Below, piece by piece: positions 8,729 through 17,367 of a stretch of 64,000 bases of DNA. The position numbers and the translations under genes were made by a program. Below the pieces are notes generated by a model, which saw only the letters and a program-made list of their open reading frames with translations, was not told the DNA's origin and did no database searches. Each line of letters opens with the position of its first letter. The first letter of the stretch is position 1. Source of the stretch: Stigmatella aurantiaca (GTDB taxonomy: Bacteria > Myxococcota > Myxococcia > Myxococcales > Myxococcaceae); assembly GCF_900109545.1 (NCBI RefSeq), contig NZ_FOAP01000001.1:310001-374000 (forward strand), read 5' to 3'.

Positions 8729-9073
8729 ATGGAGCGCAAGGTCGGTAGTAGCACGGTCACGACGAAGGAGGTCAAAACGGCGCTGGAGAAGGCGCGCACG
8801 CTGACCGCCGAAGAGGAGAAGGTGCTGCGGATGCGCCATGGCGTTGGCGCTCCGAGCACGCGCGCTCCCCTGCCTCGCGCGGCGGGTAACAACGAGGAGC
8901 TGGCCGACGAGCTGCTCGTCATCGAGATGCAGCTCATGAAGGCGATGCGCGCGCGCACCGGCCAGACGAAGACGGCGAGCAAGAGCCCGCCGAAGGCCGC
9001 CGCGCCCGCGAAGGAGCCGGTGAAGAACGCGGCGAAGGAAAAGATCGTCCGCGCGCTGCGCAAGAAGAAGTAG
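8729..9073 (+). CDS. Small basic protein with a sigma-region-4-like fragment
   Basis: 114 residues from ATG 8729, with GGGAG about 6 nt upstream; ATG 8696 in frame is an alternative with no good ribosome-binding site. The middle contains LTAEEEKVLRMRHGVG, which closely resembles the start of region 4 in primary sigma factors (LTxREEKVLRMRFGIG). The helix-turn-helix that should follow is missing. Instead there is ELADELLVIEMQLMKAMRA and then a Lys/Ala/Pro-rich tail ending RALRKKK, like histone-type or HU tails. It may touch RNA polymerase or DNA, but that is inference. A near-consensus promoter suggests high expression. Confidence 0.7.
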   Translation: MERKVGSSTVTTKEVKTALEKARTLTAEEEKVLRMRHGVGAPSTRAPLPRAAGNNEELADELLVIEMQLMKAMRARTGQTKTASKSPPKAAAPAKEPVKNAAKEKIVRALRKKK

Positions 9074-9091
9074 CCCCTCGCGCCGCGGCCA

Positions 9092-10612
9092 CTACTGGTT
9101 GAGGATGGTCACGAGGCGGGCTCCCGCCTCGGGCAGGGCCAGCGGTGTGCCTGAAATCTCCTGGGCGAGCGTCTCCGCGTCGTCGGTGCCGCCCCGGGCG
9201 AACAGCCCTTTGAGCCACGTGCTGGCGGAGGGGTTGCGCCAGAAGTCCTCGTTGAAGCGCTCTATGAGCCAGCCCGTCAGCCGCGTCTCCAGGGCCCAGG
9301 CCCTCAGGTAGCGCGCCGAGTAGAGCTGCGGGTCCACGTCGAAGAGGAAGAAGCCCGGGTGGGGCTCGACGAAAAGCGCCCGGCGCTGGCCGGCCGCGTA
9401 CTCCTCGGCCCGCTCCTCCGAGGGGCCGCGCGTGAACAGGGACACCTCGTAGGAGAGCTTCGCGCAGTGCCGCCGCAGCACCGCCAGGGCCTGGAAGGCG
9501 GCGATGCGCGCCACATCCCTCGCCAGCGCGGTGGGCAACTGCAGGTAGCGCTTGAACCACTCGGGGGAGAGCAGCAGCCGCTCCGTGAGGGCCGCGAAGG
9601 CCTCGGTCACCGAGGCATCCCCCAGCCGGCGCAGCTCCAGAGGCAGCGCCTCGCCCACGTGGGCCAGGTGCTGGGCGTGGCCGGACTCGTGGAGCAGGTC
9701 TCCCAGGGCCCCCAGGCCCCCGCGGGGCTGGAGCACCAGGCGCACCTCGCCGGGCACGCGCACCGCGGCCACGAAGGGGCGGCGCGCCTTGCCGGGCCGC
9801 GGCTCATCGTCGATGCGGATGCGCCCCTGGGCCGTGGGCGGCAGGTTCCACTCGTTCAGCCAGCGCATCACCGCGGGGGTGAGGCTCTCGCGCAGGAAGA
9901 GGGGGTCCAACCACGGGGCCTGTAGCCCCGCTTGCAAGTCATGCCGCCGGGCATCCCCGCCAGGCAGCGGGTCCAGGGTGGGCTCCACCTTGTGCAGCAC
10001 GTAGCCGAGCACGTCGCGGTAGGCATCCTCCGTGGCCCGGAGCGTCTGGTTCGCCGCCTCGACGAGCTTGCCCAGGGCAATGCCGGACACGTCCTCGCGC
10101 AGGGTGGGGTAGTCCTTGGCGCCGAGGTGCTCGGAGGTCCGGAGCGCCGCCTCGCGCCGCGCGCCGTACCGGCCCTTCTCGCCCCAGAGGAAGTTGCCCA
10201 CGGCCCGCTCCAGCAGGGCCCGGCGGCCCCGGTTGGGCTCGTGGGGGAGCTGGGCGAGTGCCTCCCCGAAGGAGAGGGTCTGGTCATGGACGGTCAGGCA
10301 CGCCTGGGCCTCCAGCCGCGCGATGGCCTCCACGTCGCGCGCGGCGAGGGCCTCCTCGGCCTGCCCGGCGATGAGCTCGCGCAGGAGCTGCAGGCGGCGC
10401 ACCCCGAGGGGCTCGCCCTTGGCGCGGACCTTCTCCAGCGCCTCCGTGGCGGCGGCGAAGGTGTCCTCCGCGGACAGCTCGGGGAAGGAGGCGTGGAGGG
10501 GGGCGACGGGCAGCTCTGGCGAGAGGCCCGCGCCGTGGCGGTAGTGGAGGTTGGCCAGCTCGGCGAGAAAGTCGTCCAACCTCGCACGCACGGAGTGCAC
10601 GGGACGGTCCAT
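9092..10612 (-). CDS. M3-like zinc metallopeptidase (gluzincin)
   Basis: 506 residues from ATG 10612, predicted cytoplasmic (no signal peptide). The zinc-binding HESGH lies at 308-312 (His308, Glu309, His312), within LLHESGHAQHLAH. A plausible third ligand, Glu337, sits in SVTEAFAAL about 25 residues on, which is the arrangement of M3/M2/M32 gluzincins. The C-terminal half is helical with a conserved-looking YSARYLRAW. The length is shorter than oligopeptidase A or F (about 600-700). An open extension back to 11755 overlaps the divergent sigma-factor gene and is a shadow. Its substrate is unknown. It shares the 138-bp upstream region with the ECF operon. Confidence 0.75.
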   Translation of the reverse strand: MDRPVHSVRARLDDFLAELANLHYRHGAGLSPELPVAPLHASFPELSAEDTFAAATEALEKVRAKGEPLGVRRLQLLRELIAGQAEEALAARDVEAIARLEAQACLTVHDQTLSFGEALAQLPHEPNRGRRALLERAVGNFLWGEKGRYGARREAALRTSEHLGAKDYPTLREDVSGIALGKLVEAANQTLRATEDAYRDVLGYVLHKVEPTLDPLPGGDARRHDLQAGLQAPWLDPLFLRESLTPAVMRWLNEWNLPPTAQGRIRIDDEPRPGKARRPFVAAVRVPGEVRLVLQPRGGLGALGDLLHESGHAQHLAHVGEALPLELRRLGDASVTEAFAALTERLLLSPEWFKRYLQLPTALARDVARIAAFQALAVLRRHCAKLSYEVSLFTRGPSEERAEEYAAGQRRALFVEPHPGFFLFDVDPQLYSARYLRAWALETRLTGWLIERFNEDFWRNPSASTWLKGLFARGGTDDAETLAQEISGTPLALPEAGARLVTILNQ

Positions 10613-10689
10613 AGGCGGGCGGACGCTAACAGGAAGCGGTCCCCGGGGAAGGGGAGGCGGGAAGGAAAAGTCCTCCGGAAAATGCTCCC

Positions 10690-10715
10690 GGAATAGTCCC
10701 CTGCTTTGGCGTACC
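10690..10715 (+). promoter_or_regulatory. Candidate ECF-type promoter of the sigma/CHAT operon
   Basis: GGAA at 10690-10693, 16 bp, then CGTAC at 10710-10714, in the layout of ECF promoters (GGAAC with a -10 around CGT). It lies about 35 bp before ATG 10751 and recurs upstream of the gene at 14429. This supports autoregulation and argues against the earlier in-frame start at 10706, which lies within the element. Confidence 0.5.
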
Positions 10716-10750
10716 GGAAGGGAAGGGCCCGACGAACGAGGGAGGACGCC

Positions 10751-11428
10751 ATGCAAGCGAGGGAGGCCCTGGAACCCCTTTCGCGATGGGTCCCCTCTGT
10801 GCCAAGTAGCGGGACTGTGGAGTTCCCGTTCCGATTCTCCCGCTCCCGGAAGCGGGACCGGGAGCCCGAGGCTACCGAAGGCCCTCGCGCCGCGGCCCCG
10901 GTGGTGGGGGATGCGGCGGAGTTCCAGCGGGTGGTGGCCAGCTGCCAGGCGAAGCTGGAGGAGCGGGCCCGCTTTCTGTGCCGGGGCCGGAGCCCGTCGG
11001 ATGCCACGGACCTCCTGCAGGACACCTACGAGCGGGCCTTCCGGGCCTTCCACACGTACGACCGGAATGCGCCCCCGCTGCCGTGGTTGGCCTCCATCCT
11101 CGTCCGGCGCTTTCTCGACCTGTGCCGGCACGACAAGCGCCACCCCGAGCAGGAGTTCACCGAGGCGCTGGACCGGCCGCGCGAGGAGGACGAGCCCGCG
11201 GAAGCCTGGGGCGGCTATACGCTGGACGATGTCTGGCGCGCGGTGGAGCTGTTGCCCCAGGAGTTCCGGGACGTGGTGCGGTTGAAGGACATGGAAGGGC
11301 TCTCGTACGCGCAGATTGGCCAGCGCCTGGGCATCGCCCCGATGACGGTGGGCACCCGGCTCTTCCGGGCGCGGAAGAAGCTCAAGGAGCTGCTCCTGAA
11401 GCAGGCGGCCCCGGAGGGCGGACGATGA
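10751..11428 (+). CDS. ECF-type RNA polymerase sigma factor
   Basis: 225 residues from ATG 10751, with GGGAGG 7 nt upstream. After a non-conserved basic N-terminal extension of about 55 residues comes region 2 (DATDLLQDTYERAFRAFHTYD and PLPWLASILVRRFLDLCR) and then region 4 (LPQEFRDVVRLKDMEGLSYAQIG with the helix-turn-helix IAPMTVGTRLFRARKKL). There is no region 1 or 3, as expected for ECF sigma factors. Its TGA overlaps the ATG of the next gene (ATGA at 11425-11428), so sigma and anti-sigma are translationally coupled. The extended N-terminus is unusual and might add a control step. Its likely targets include its own promoter and that of the gene at 14429. Confidence 0.95.
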   Translation: MQAREALEPLSRWVPSVPSSGTVEFPFRFSRSRKRDREPEATEGPRAAAPVVGDAAEFQRVVASCQAKLEERARFLCRGRSPSDATDLLQDTYERAFRAFHTYDRNAPPLPWLASILVRRFLDLCRHDKRHPEQEFTEALDRPREEDEPAEAWGGYTLDDVWRAVELLPQEFRDVVRLKDMEGLSYAQIGQRLGIAPMTVGTRLFRARKKLKELLLKQAAPEGGR

Positions 11429-14358
11429 CGTCTTCCTGTGAGCAGTTGGCCGCCTTCGTGGATGGGGAGCTGTCCCCCGTGGAGGCGGAGGCCTTCCAGA
11501 AGCACCTGTCCGGCTGCGAGGAGTGCCAGGCGGGGCTGATGGATCAGGTGCAGGCGAGCACCGCCGTGCAGGCCGCCGGGGAGCACGCCCGGCAGAAGAC
11601 CCGCGCGCCCTTTCAACCCGTCCGGGCCCGGCGGCGGACCCGTGCCGTGCCGTATGCCGTGGGGGCCGTGGCCGTGGTCCTGCTTGGCGTCCTGGCGGTG
11701 CGTGGACTGCGGACGTCTCCCGAGGATCCCCTGCTGCTGGCCCATGCCGAGACACGGCCCCTGGAGGGCTGGCTCAGCTACCCGGGCGCAAGGCGCTACC
11801 GCCCCCTGGCCACGATGCGAAGCGGCTCGGCGGATCGGGCGGGGCTGGACCACCGCCGCCTGGCGGAACTCGAAGACCGGGGGGACTTCCACGGCGTGGC
11901 GACGGCGTACCTGCTCGCAGGCGAGTTCGAGCGCGCGGAGCAGTTCCTGGACCGGGCGCCCGCCTCCCCAGAGGTGGACAGTGACCGCGCGCTGGCGGCG
12001 CTGGGGCGGGGAGATGCCGAGCGCGCCCTGGGGCTGCTGGAGCACGCGCGGACGTCAGCGCCGCGGAGCCCGCGGGTGCACTGGAACCGGGGCGTGGTGC
12101 TGCGGGCCATGGCCCTGGAGCTGGCCGCCTCCGTCGAGTTCCAGCACGTGGCGGACACGGCCGAGCCGGGCTGGAGCGAGGAGGCGAAGCGGCTCGCCGG
12201 AGGGCTTCGGGCCAACGCGGAGGCCCGCCAGAAGGCGTGGAGCGCCTTGACGGAAGCGGGGCAGGCGCTGGCGTTGCAGGGCACGCCCATGCCTGCCGCG
12301 ATGGTGCCGCGCAACCCGGGCCGGGTGCGGCTGTACCTCTACCATGCGCTCCGGACCGCGGCGTCGCGGGAGCAGGTGCTCGCGCTGCTGCCCCTGGCCC
12401 AGTCGCTGGACCAGGTGTCCCGGACGCGCACGGCCTCCGCCTCCGTCCAGCGCATCGCCGGGGCGGACTTCGCGCGGCGGGCACCCCTGGCGGAGACGTA
12501 CCGCACGCTGCTGGCGGCCCCGGGGGCGCTGTCGGACGGGGAGAAGACGGCGTACCTGGAGCGGCTCCGGCGCTCGGGCGAGCAGGACCTGCTCCTGGGG
12601 GCCATCCTCCTGATGGGGGCGGAGCGCCAGCACCTCGCCGAGGTGGAGCGGCTCGTCCAGGCCTCGGACGACGTGCTCTGGTACCGGGGCCCCCTGGTGA
12701 AGGCCCAGGCCCTGGAGGAGATGGCGCGGGGCGCGGGCACGGCGGCCGAGCAGCGCCTCCAGGAGGCCGTGGAGGACTCCCGCCGGGCGGGGCTGGACTA
12801 CCGGAGCATCGCGCTCCAGGAAGAGCTGAGCACCCTCTACAACCGGCTGGACCGCCGCCGGGAGGCCATGCAGGTGGCGCGCGCGGCGCTGGAGGCTGCC
12901 CGCAGGACCGATGACTGGTTCCACGAGGACCTGCTCGTGTTCGACCTGGTGACGAGCGCCCGGTTGAGCCACGCCCCCGCGCTGGCCCGGGCCTACCTGG
13001 ACGAGTACCTCCAGCGCGCTCCGGAGGACTGTGCCCGGCGCGCGGAGTACCACCACTTCCGGGCCCTGCTGGCCGTGGAGGCACTGGATGCGCCGGCGGC
13101 GCGGCACGAGCTGGCCCAGGCCCAGGCGTGCCCCGCGGCCCCGACGCTGTTCGAGATCGCCGTCTACGGAGACCTGCTCCGGTTTGGCGCCACCGGAGCC
13201 GAGCGGGCGCGGGCGGAGGACCGGATCCGCCTGCTGCGCCAGGATGCCTCGCTCGAACCGGACCAGCGCCTGCTGCTGGAGCACCTCGCGGGCCGCATCC
13301 TCATCGAGACGGATCGCCCCGGGGGCCAGCGCATCCTCCGCGACGTCATCGCCGGGGCGGAGAAGCGCCGGGAAACGGACATCGAGGCGCGCAAGGCCTG
13401 GTCCCACAGCTACCAGGCCCTGGTGCGGGACGCGGGCAAGGCCGGAGCGTTCGACGAGGCCATCGCCCTGCTCTCGGCCGAGCTCGAACGGGCCGCGCCG
13501 CCCACGTGCCTGCTGGCCCTGGCCGGGCAGGACGAGCGGATCCTCTTCGTGGCGAAGGGCCCCCAGGGCGAGACCCGGGGCGAATACCGCGAGGGGCTCA
13601 CCCGCTCCCTGCACGAGGCGGTGCCTCCCGTCCCCGCCGCGCTCCAGGCGGTGCTCGAAGGCTGTGACACGGTGCGGGTGCTCGCGGAGCCGCTCCTGCA
13701 AGGGCGTCCGGGGCTGCTGGGCCCGGACCGGGCCTGGAGCTACCTGGCCCCCAAGGTCCGGGGGCCGAATGCCCCGGCGGTGGGAACCTCCTTCAAGCAC
13801 GTCGTCGTATCGGACGTGGAGCCTCCGGCCTCCCTGGGCCTGCCGCGCCTGCTGCCCTGGAGCCGCCCCCCGGAGCCGGGCGAGGTCCACCTCAGAGGCG
13901 CCTCCGCGACCCCCGAGGCCGTGCTGGCGGAGCTCACCGATGCCACCCAGGTGGAGTTCCACGCGCATGGCCTGAGCCGGTCCGGCTTCTCCGATGCGTC
14001 CTTCCTCGCGCTCTCGCCGGGCGCCAGGGGCCGCTACGCGCTGACGGCGGCGGACCTTCAGGGCCGCTCGCTCCGGGGCGCGCCCCTGGTGTTGCTGGCG
14101 GCCTGCGAGGCGAACGTGGGGGCCCTGCGCTACCACGATGTGTGGAGTCTGCCCGCGGCCTTCATCCAGGCCGGCGCGCGCTCGGTGGTGGCCCCGTCCT
14201 CCCAGGTTCCGGACGCCGAGGTGGGCACCTTCTTCCAGGAACTGCTCGAACGCGTGGACGCGGGGGCCACGGCCGCCCAGGCGCTCCGGGACACGCGCCG
14301 GGCCTGGCTCCAGACAAAGCCCACGCGTTGGGTGGAGGACCTGGTGGTGTTCGAGTAG
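11425..14358 (+). CDS. Anti-sigma zinc finger - TM - TPR-like - CHAT protease fusion
   Basis: 977 residues. Residues 1-60 form a zinc-finger anti-sigma domain (Cys5; His27-x3-Cys31-x2-Cys34), which would hold the coupled ECF sigma factor in the cytoplasm. A very basic segment (RARRRTR) precedes one transmembrane helix at about 75-94, so by the positive-inside rule the C-terminal ~880 residues lie in the periplasm. Residues ~130-760 are Ala/Leu/Arg/Glu-rich helical pairs consistent with degenerate TPRs. The last ~200 residues are a CHAT (caspase-like) domain: His848 in VEFHAHG, Cys894 in LVLLAACEANVG, then the typical AFIQAGARSVVAP strand. Both catalytic residues are present. I infer that a periplasmic signal is read by the TPR region and that CHAT cleavage, of itself or of a partner, alters sigma release. 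The fold calls are firm; the mechanism is hypothetical. Confidence 0.9.
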   Translation: MTSSCEQLAAFVDGELSPVEAEAFQKHLSGCEECQAGLMDQVQASTAVQAAGEHARQKTRAPFQPVRARRRTRAVPYAVGAVAVVLLGVLAVRGLRTSPEDPLLLAHAETRPLEGWLSYPGARRYRPLATMRSGSADRAGLDHRRLAELEDRGDFHGVATAYLLAGEFERAEQFLDRAPASPEVDSDRALAALGRGDAERALGLLEHARTSAPRSPRVHWNRGVVLRAMALELAASVEFQHVADTAEPGWSEEAKRLAGGLRANAEARQKAWSALTEAGQALALQGTPMPAAMVPRNPGRVRLYLYHALRTAASREQVLALLPLAQSLDQVSRTRTASASVQRIAGADFARRAPLAETYRTLLAAPGALSDGEKTAYLERLRRSGEQDLLLGAILLMGAERQHLAEVERLVQASDDVLWYRGPLVKAQALEEMARGAGTAAEQRLQEAVEDSRRAGLDYRSIALQEELSTLYNRLDRRREAMQVARAALEAARRTDDWFHEDLLVFDLVTSARLSHAPALARAYLDEYLQRAPEDCARRAEYHHFRALLAVEALDAPAARHELAQAQACPAAPTLFEIAVYGDLLRFGATGAERARAEDRIRLLRQDASLEPDQRLLLEHLAGRILIETDRPGGQRILRDVIAGAEKRRETDIEARKAWSHSYQALVRDAGKAGAFDEAIALLSAELERAAPPTCLLALAGQDERILFVAKGPQGETRGEYREGLTRSLHEAVPPVPAALQAVLEGCDTVRVLAEPLLQGRPGLLGPDRAWSYLAPKVRGPNAPAVGTSFKHVVVSDVEPPASLGLPRLLPWSRPPEPGEVHLRGASATPEAVLAELTDATQVEFHAHGLSRSGFSDASFLALSPGARGRYALTAADLQGRSLRGAPLVLLAACEANVGALRYHDVWSLPAAFIQAGARSVVAPSSQVPDAEVGTFFQELLERVDAGATAAQALRDTRRAWLQTKPTRWVEDLVVFE

Positions 14359-14360
14359 CC

Positions 14361-14386
14361 GGAAATAACGCTGGCCTGGGGCGTAC
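14361..14386 (+). promoter_or_regulatory. Second ECF-type promoter-like element
   Basis: GGAA at 14361-14364, 17 bp, then CGTAC at 14382-14386, which matches the element before the sigma gene apart from 1 bp of spacing. It starts only 3 bp after the stop of the CHAT gene and about 45 bp before ATG 14429, so the downstream gene may have its own sigma-dependent promoter. Confidence 0.45.
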
Positions 14387-14428
14387 AGGAGGAGAATCGT
14401 CACCTTGGACACCTCCTGGAGGTTTGGA

Positions 14429-14911
14429 ATGAAGCGCGGACTTCTGCTGGCACTGCTCACGTCGACGGCGGCCCTGGCCCGGGAGCCTCAACGGACCCCG
14501 GTGCCCCGGGGGGAGCCTTCTGGGCAGAACGTGCCCCGCTCCACCACCCTCGCCCCGGCGGCCGAGCCGGCCTACTTCGATGTCGTGGCCTCCGACGACA
14601 AGGGCCAGCGCGTGGGGACCTACCGGTTCTACCGGGACACCCGGAAGGTGGTCCTGCTGCGGGCCGGGAAGGAAATCGAGAACACGGCGGCCTTCAACCG
14701 CATCACCAGCCCCGGTGACTATGTGATTGCCGTGGCGCCGGAGAAGAAGCCGAAGCCCAACCCGCCCAACCCGGGGGACGAGTTCCGGAGCTCGTGGAAG
14801 GTGCCCCAGGCGGAGCTTCAAGAGGCCCTGAAGCAGGTCCAGGCCGAGGTGCCGGCGGCGAAGGGCTTCCTCGTCGGCCAGTTCGCCTCGGACGTGCCCC
14901 GGGCACGGTAG
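14429..14911 (+). CDS. Small secreted protein next to the CHAT gene (unknown function)
   Basis: 160 residues from ATG 14429, with GGAGG at about 14417-14421. A signal peptide (KRGLLLALLTSTAALA) is followed by an Arg/Pro-rich stretch, a compact beta-like core at about 50-105 (YFDVVASDDKGQRVGTYRFY...) and a Pro/Lys-rich loop, then a helical end. I recognise no family. It follows the CHAT gene by 70 bp and has its own ECF-like promoter element. As a periplasmic protein under the same sigma factor it is a natural candidate for the ligand, substrate or effector of the CHAT module, which is inference only. Confidence 0.7.
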   Translation: MKRGLLLALLTSTAALAREPQRTPVPRGEPSGQNVPRSTTLAPAAEPAYFDVVASDDKGQRVGTYRFYRDTRKVVLLRAGKEIENTAAFNRITSPGDYVIAVAPEKKPKPNPPNPGDEFRSSWKVPQAELQEALKQVQAEVPAAKGFLVGQFASDVPRAR

Positions 14912-14932
14912 CCGCGCGCCCGGCGTGGGGGC

Positions 14933-15802
<870 letters not shown>

Positions 15803-15947
15803 GGGCGCCAGGGGGGATGCGGGCCGTGGGGTGCGGAAGTGGTCATCATACCGGCTTCCCTGACGCGCCGGGCTCCCAGACGTGTGGCTTCTGTGGGACA
15901 TGTCCGGCGCAACGGAGAAGGGTGCCTGGACTTAGCAGGGGGACGAG

Positions 15948-17357
15948 ATGGCGAGCAGGAAGGTGGAGGAAGGCCGGCTCAAGCGGCTCAACGCGCACGC
16001 GGCGAAGGGCGGCGAGTACGTGCTGTACTGGATGCAGCAGAGCGCCCGCGCGGAGCACAACCCCGCCCTGGAGTACGCGGTTCAGCAGGCGAACGCGGCG
16101 AAGCTCCCACTCCTCGTGGGCTACGGGCTGATGGATGACTACCCCGAGGCGAACGTCCGCCATTACCGCTTCCTCTTGGAGGGGCTCCAGGACTGCCAGC
16201 GGACCCTGGCGGAGCGGGGGATTCCCTTCGTGCTCCAACGGGGTGCGCCGCCCGAGGTGGCGCTGAAACTCGCGCGGAACGCGGCGCTCGTGGTGTGTGA
16301 CCGGGGCTACCTGCGGCACCAGAAGCAATGGCGGGAGCAGGTGGCCCAGAAGGCCCTCTGCCCGGTGGTGCAGGTGGAGGCGGACGTGGTGGTGCCGGTG
16401 GAGGTGGCCTCGGTCAAGGCGGAGTTCGCGGCGCGTACCCTGCGGCCGAAGATTCACCGGCTCTGGGAGACGTACCTGGTGAAGCTCGCGCCCACACCGC
16501 TCCAGGTGGACTCCTTGAAGTTGGGCGTGAAGGGCCTGAACCTGGAGGATGTGGACGCGGTGCTGAAGAAGCTGGTGCTGGACCGCTCGGTGCCGCCTGT
16601 GCACCACCGCTTCCGGGGCGGCACGCGGGAGGCGAACCGGCTGTTGCGGACGTTCCTCCACCGGCACCTGCCCGAGTACCAGGAGAACCGTCCACACCCC
16701 GAGACGGACTACGTCTCGCACATGAGCAAGTACCTCCACTTCGGGCAGATGAGCCCGGTGGTGATTGCCCTCGCGGCCCGGGAGGCCCGGGCATTGCGGC
16801 CGCAGCGGGACACGTTCCTGGAGGAGCTCATCGTCCGGCGGGAGCTGGCGCAGAACTTCGCCGAGTACACGCCTCAATACGATTCCTATGCCTGCCTTCC
16901 GGCCTGGGCGCGCAAGACCTTGGCGGCCCACATGGGGGACGAGCGCCCCTTCCAATACACGAAGGAGCAGCTCGAACAGGCCCGCACGCATGATCCGTAC
17001 TGGAACGCCGCGATGCGGGAGATGCGTTACACGGGCTACATGCACAACGCCATGCGCATGTACTGGGGGAAGAAGATCCTGGAGTGGGGGAAGACGCCTG
17101 AGGAGGCGTACCGGACGGCGCTGACGCTCAACAACACGTACTTCCTGGATGGGCGCGACGCGAACTCCTTCGCCAACATCGGCTGGGTGTTCGGTCTGCA
17201 TGACCGCCCCTGGGGAGCGCGCGCCGTCTACGGTACCGTTCGCTCCATGTCCTCCAAGGGGCTGGAGCGAAAGGCAGACATGGCTGCCTATATCGCGAAG
17301 GTGGACGCGCTCGTGGACGAAGCGAAGGCGGCCGGGGTGCGCTTTGAAACAGATTGA
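15948..17357 (+). CDS. phrB: Class II CPD photolyase
   Basis: 469 residues. A light-driven FAD enzyme that reverses cyclobutane pyrimidine dimers. The class II signature is clear throughout: YWMQQSARAEHNPALEYA near the start, SHMSKYLHFGQMSP, EELIVRRELAQNF, DPYWNAAMREM, GYMHNAMRMYWGKKILEW, FLDGRDANSFANIGWVFGLHDRPW. These include the FAD-binding and tryptophan electron-transfer regions. Class II enzymes are frequent in myxobacteria. The class is distinct from E. coli PhrB (class I), so the symbol is used only in the broad sense. The stop is 10 bp from the convergent synthetase gene. Confidence 0.95.
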   Translation: MASRKVEEGRLKRLNAHAAKGGEYVLYWMQQSARAEHNPALEYAVQQANAAKLPLLVGYGLMDDYPEANVRHYRFLLEGLQDCQRTLAERGIPFVLQRGAPPEVALKLARNAALVVCDRGYLRHQKQWREQVAQKALCPVVQVEADVVVPVEVASVKAEFAARTLRPKIHRLWETYLVKLAPTPLQVDSLKLGVKGLNLEDVDAVLKKLVLDRSVPPVHHRFRGGTREANRLLRTFLHRHLPEYQENRPHPETDYVSHMSKYLHFGQMSPVVIALAAREARALRPQRDTFLEELIVRRELAQNFAEYTPQYDSYACLPAWARKTLAAHMGDERPFQYTKEQLEQARTHDPYWNAAMREMRYTGYMHNAMRMYWGKKILEWGKTPEEAYRTALTLNNTYFLDGRDANSFANIGWVFGLHDRPWGARAVYGTVRSMSSKGLERKADMAAYIAKVDALVDEAKAAGVRFETD

Positions 17358-17367
17358 TTCCTGGCGC

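Noticed and set aside
9092-11755. 887-codon frame combining the metallopeptidase with the region opposite the sigma gene
   Set aside because: Homology starts at residue MDRPVH (10612); upstream residues are antisense to the ECF sigma gene.
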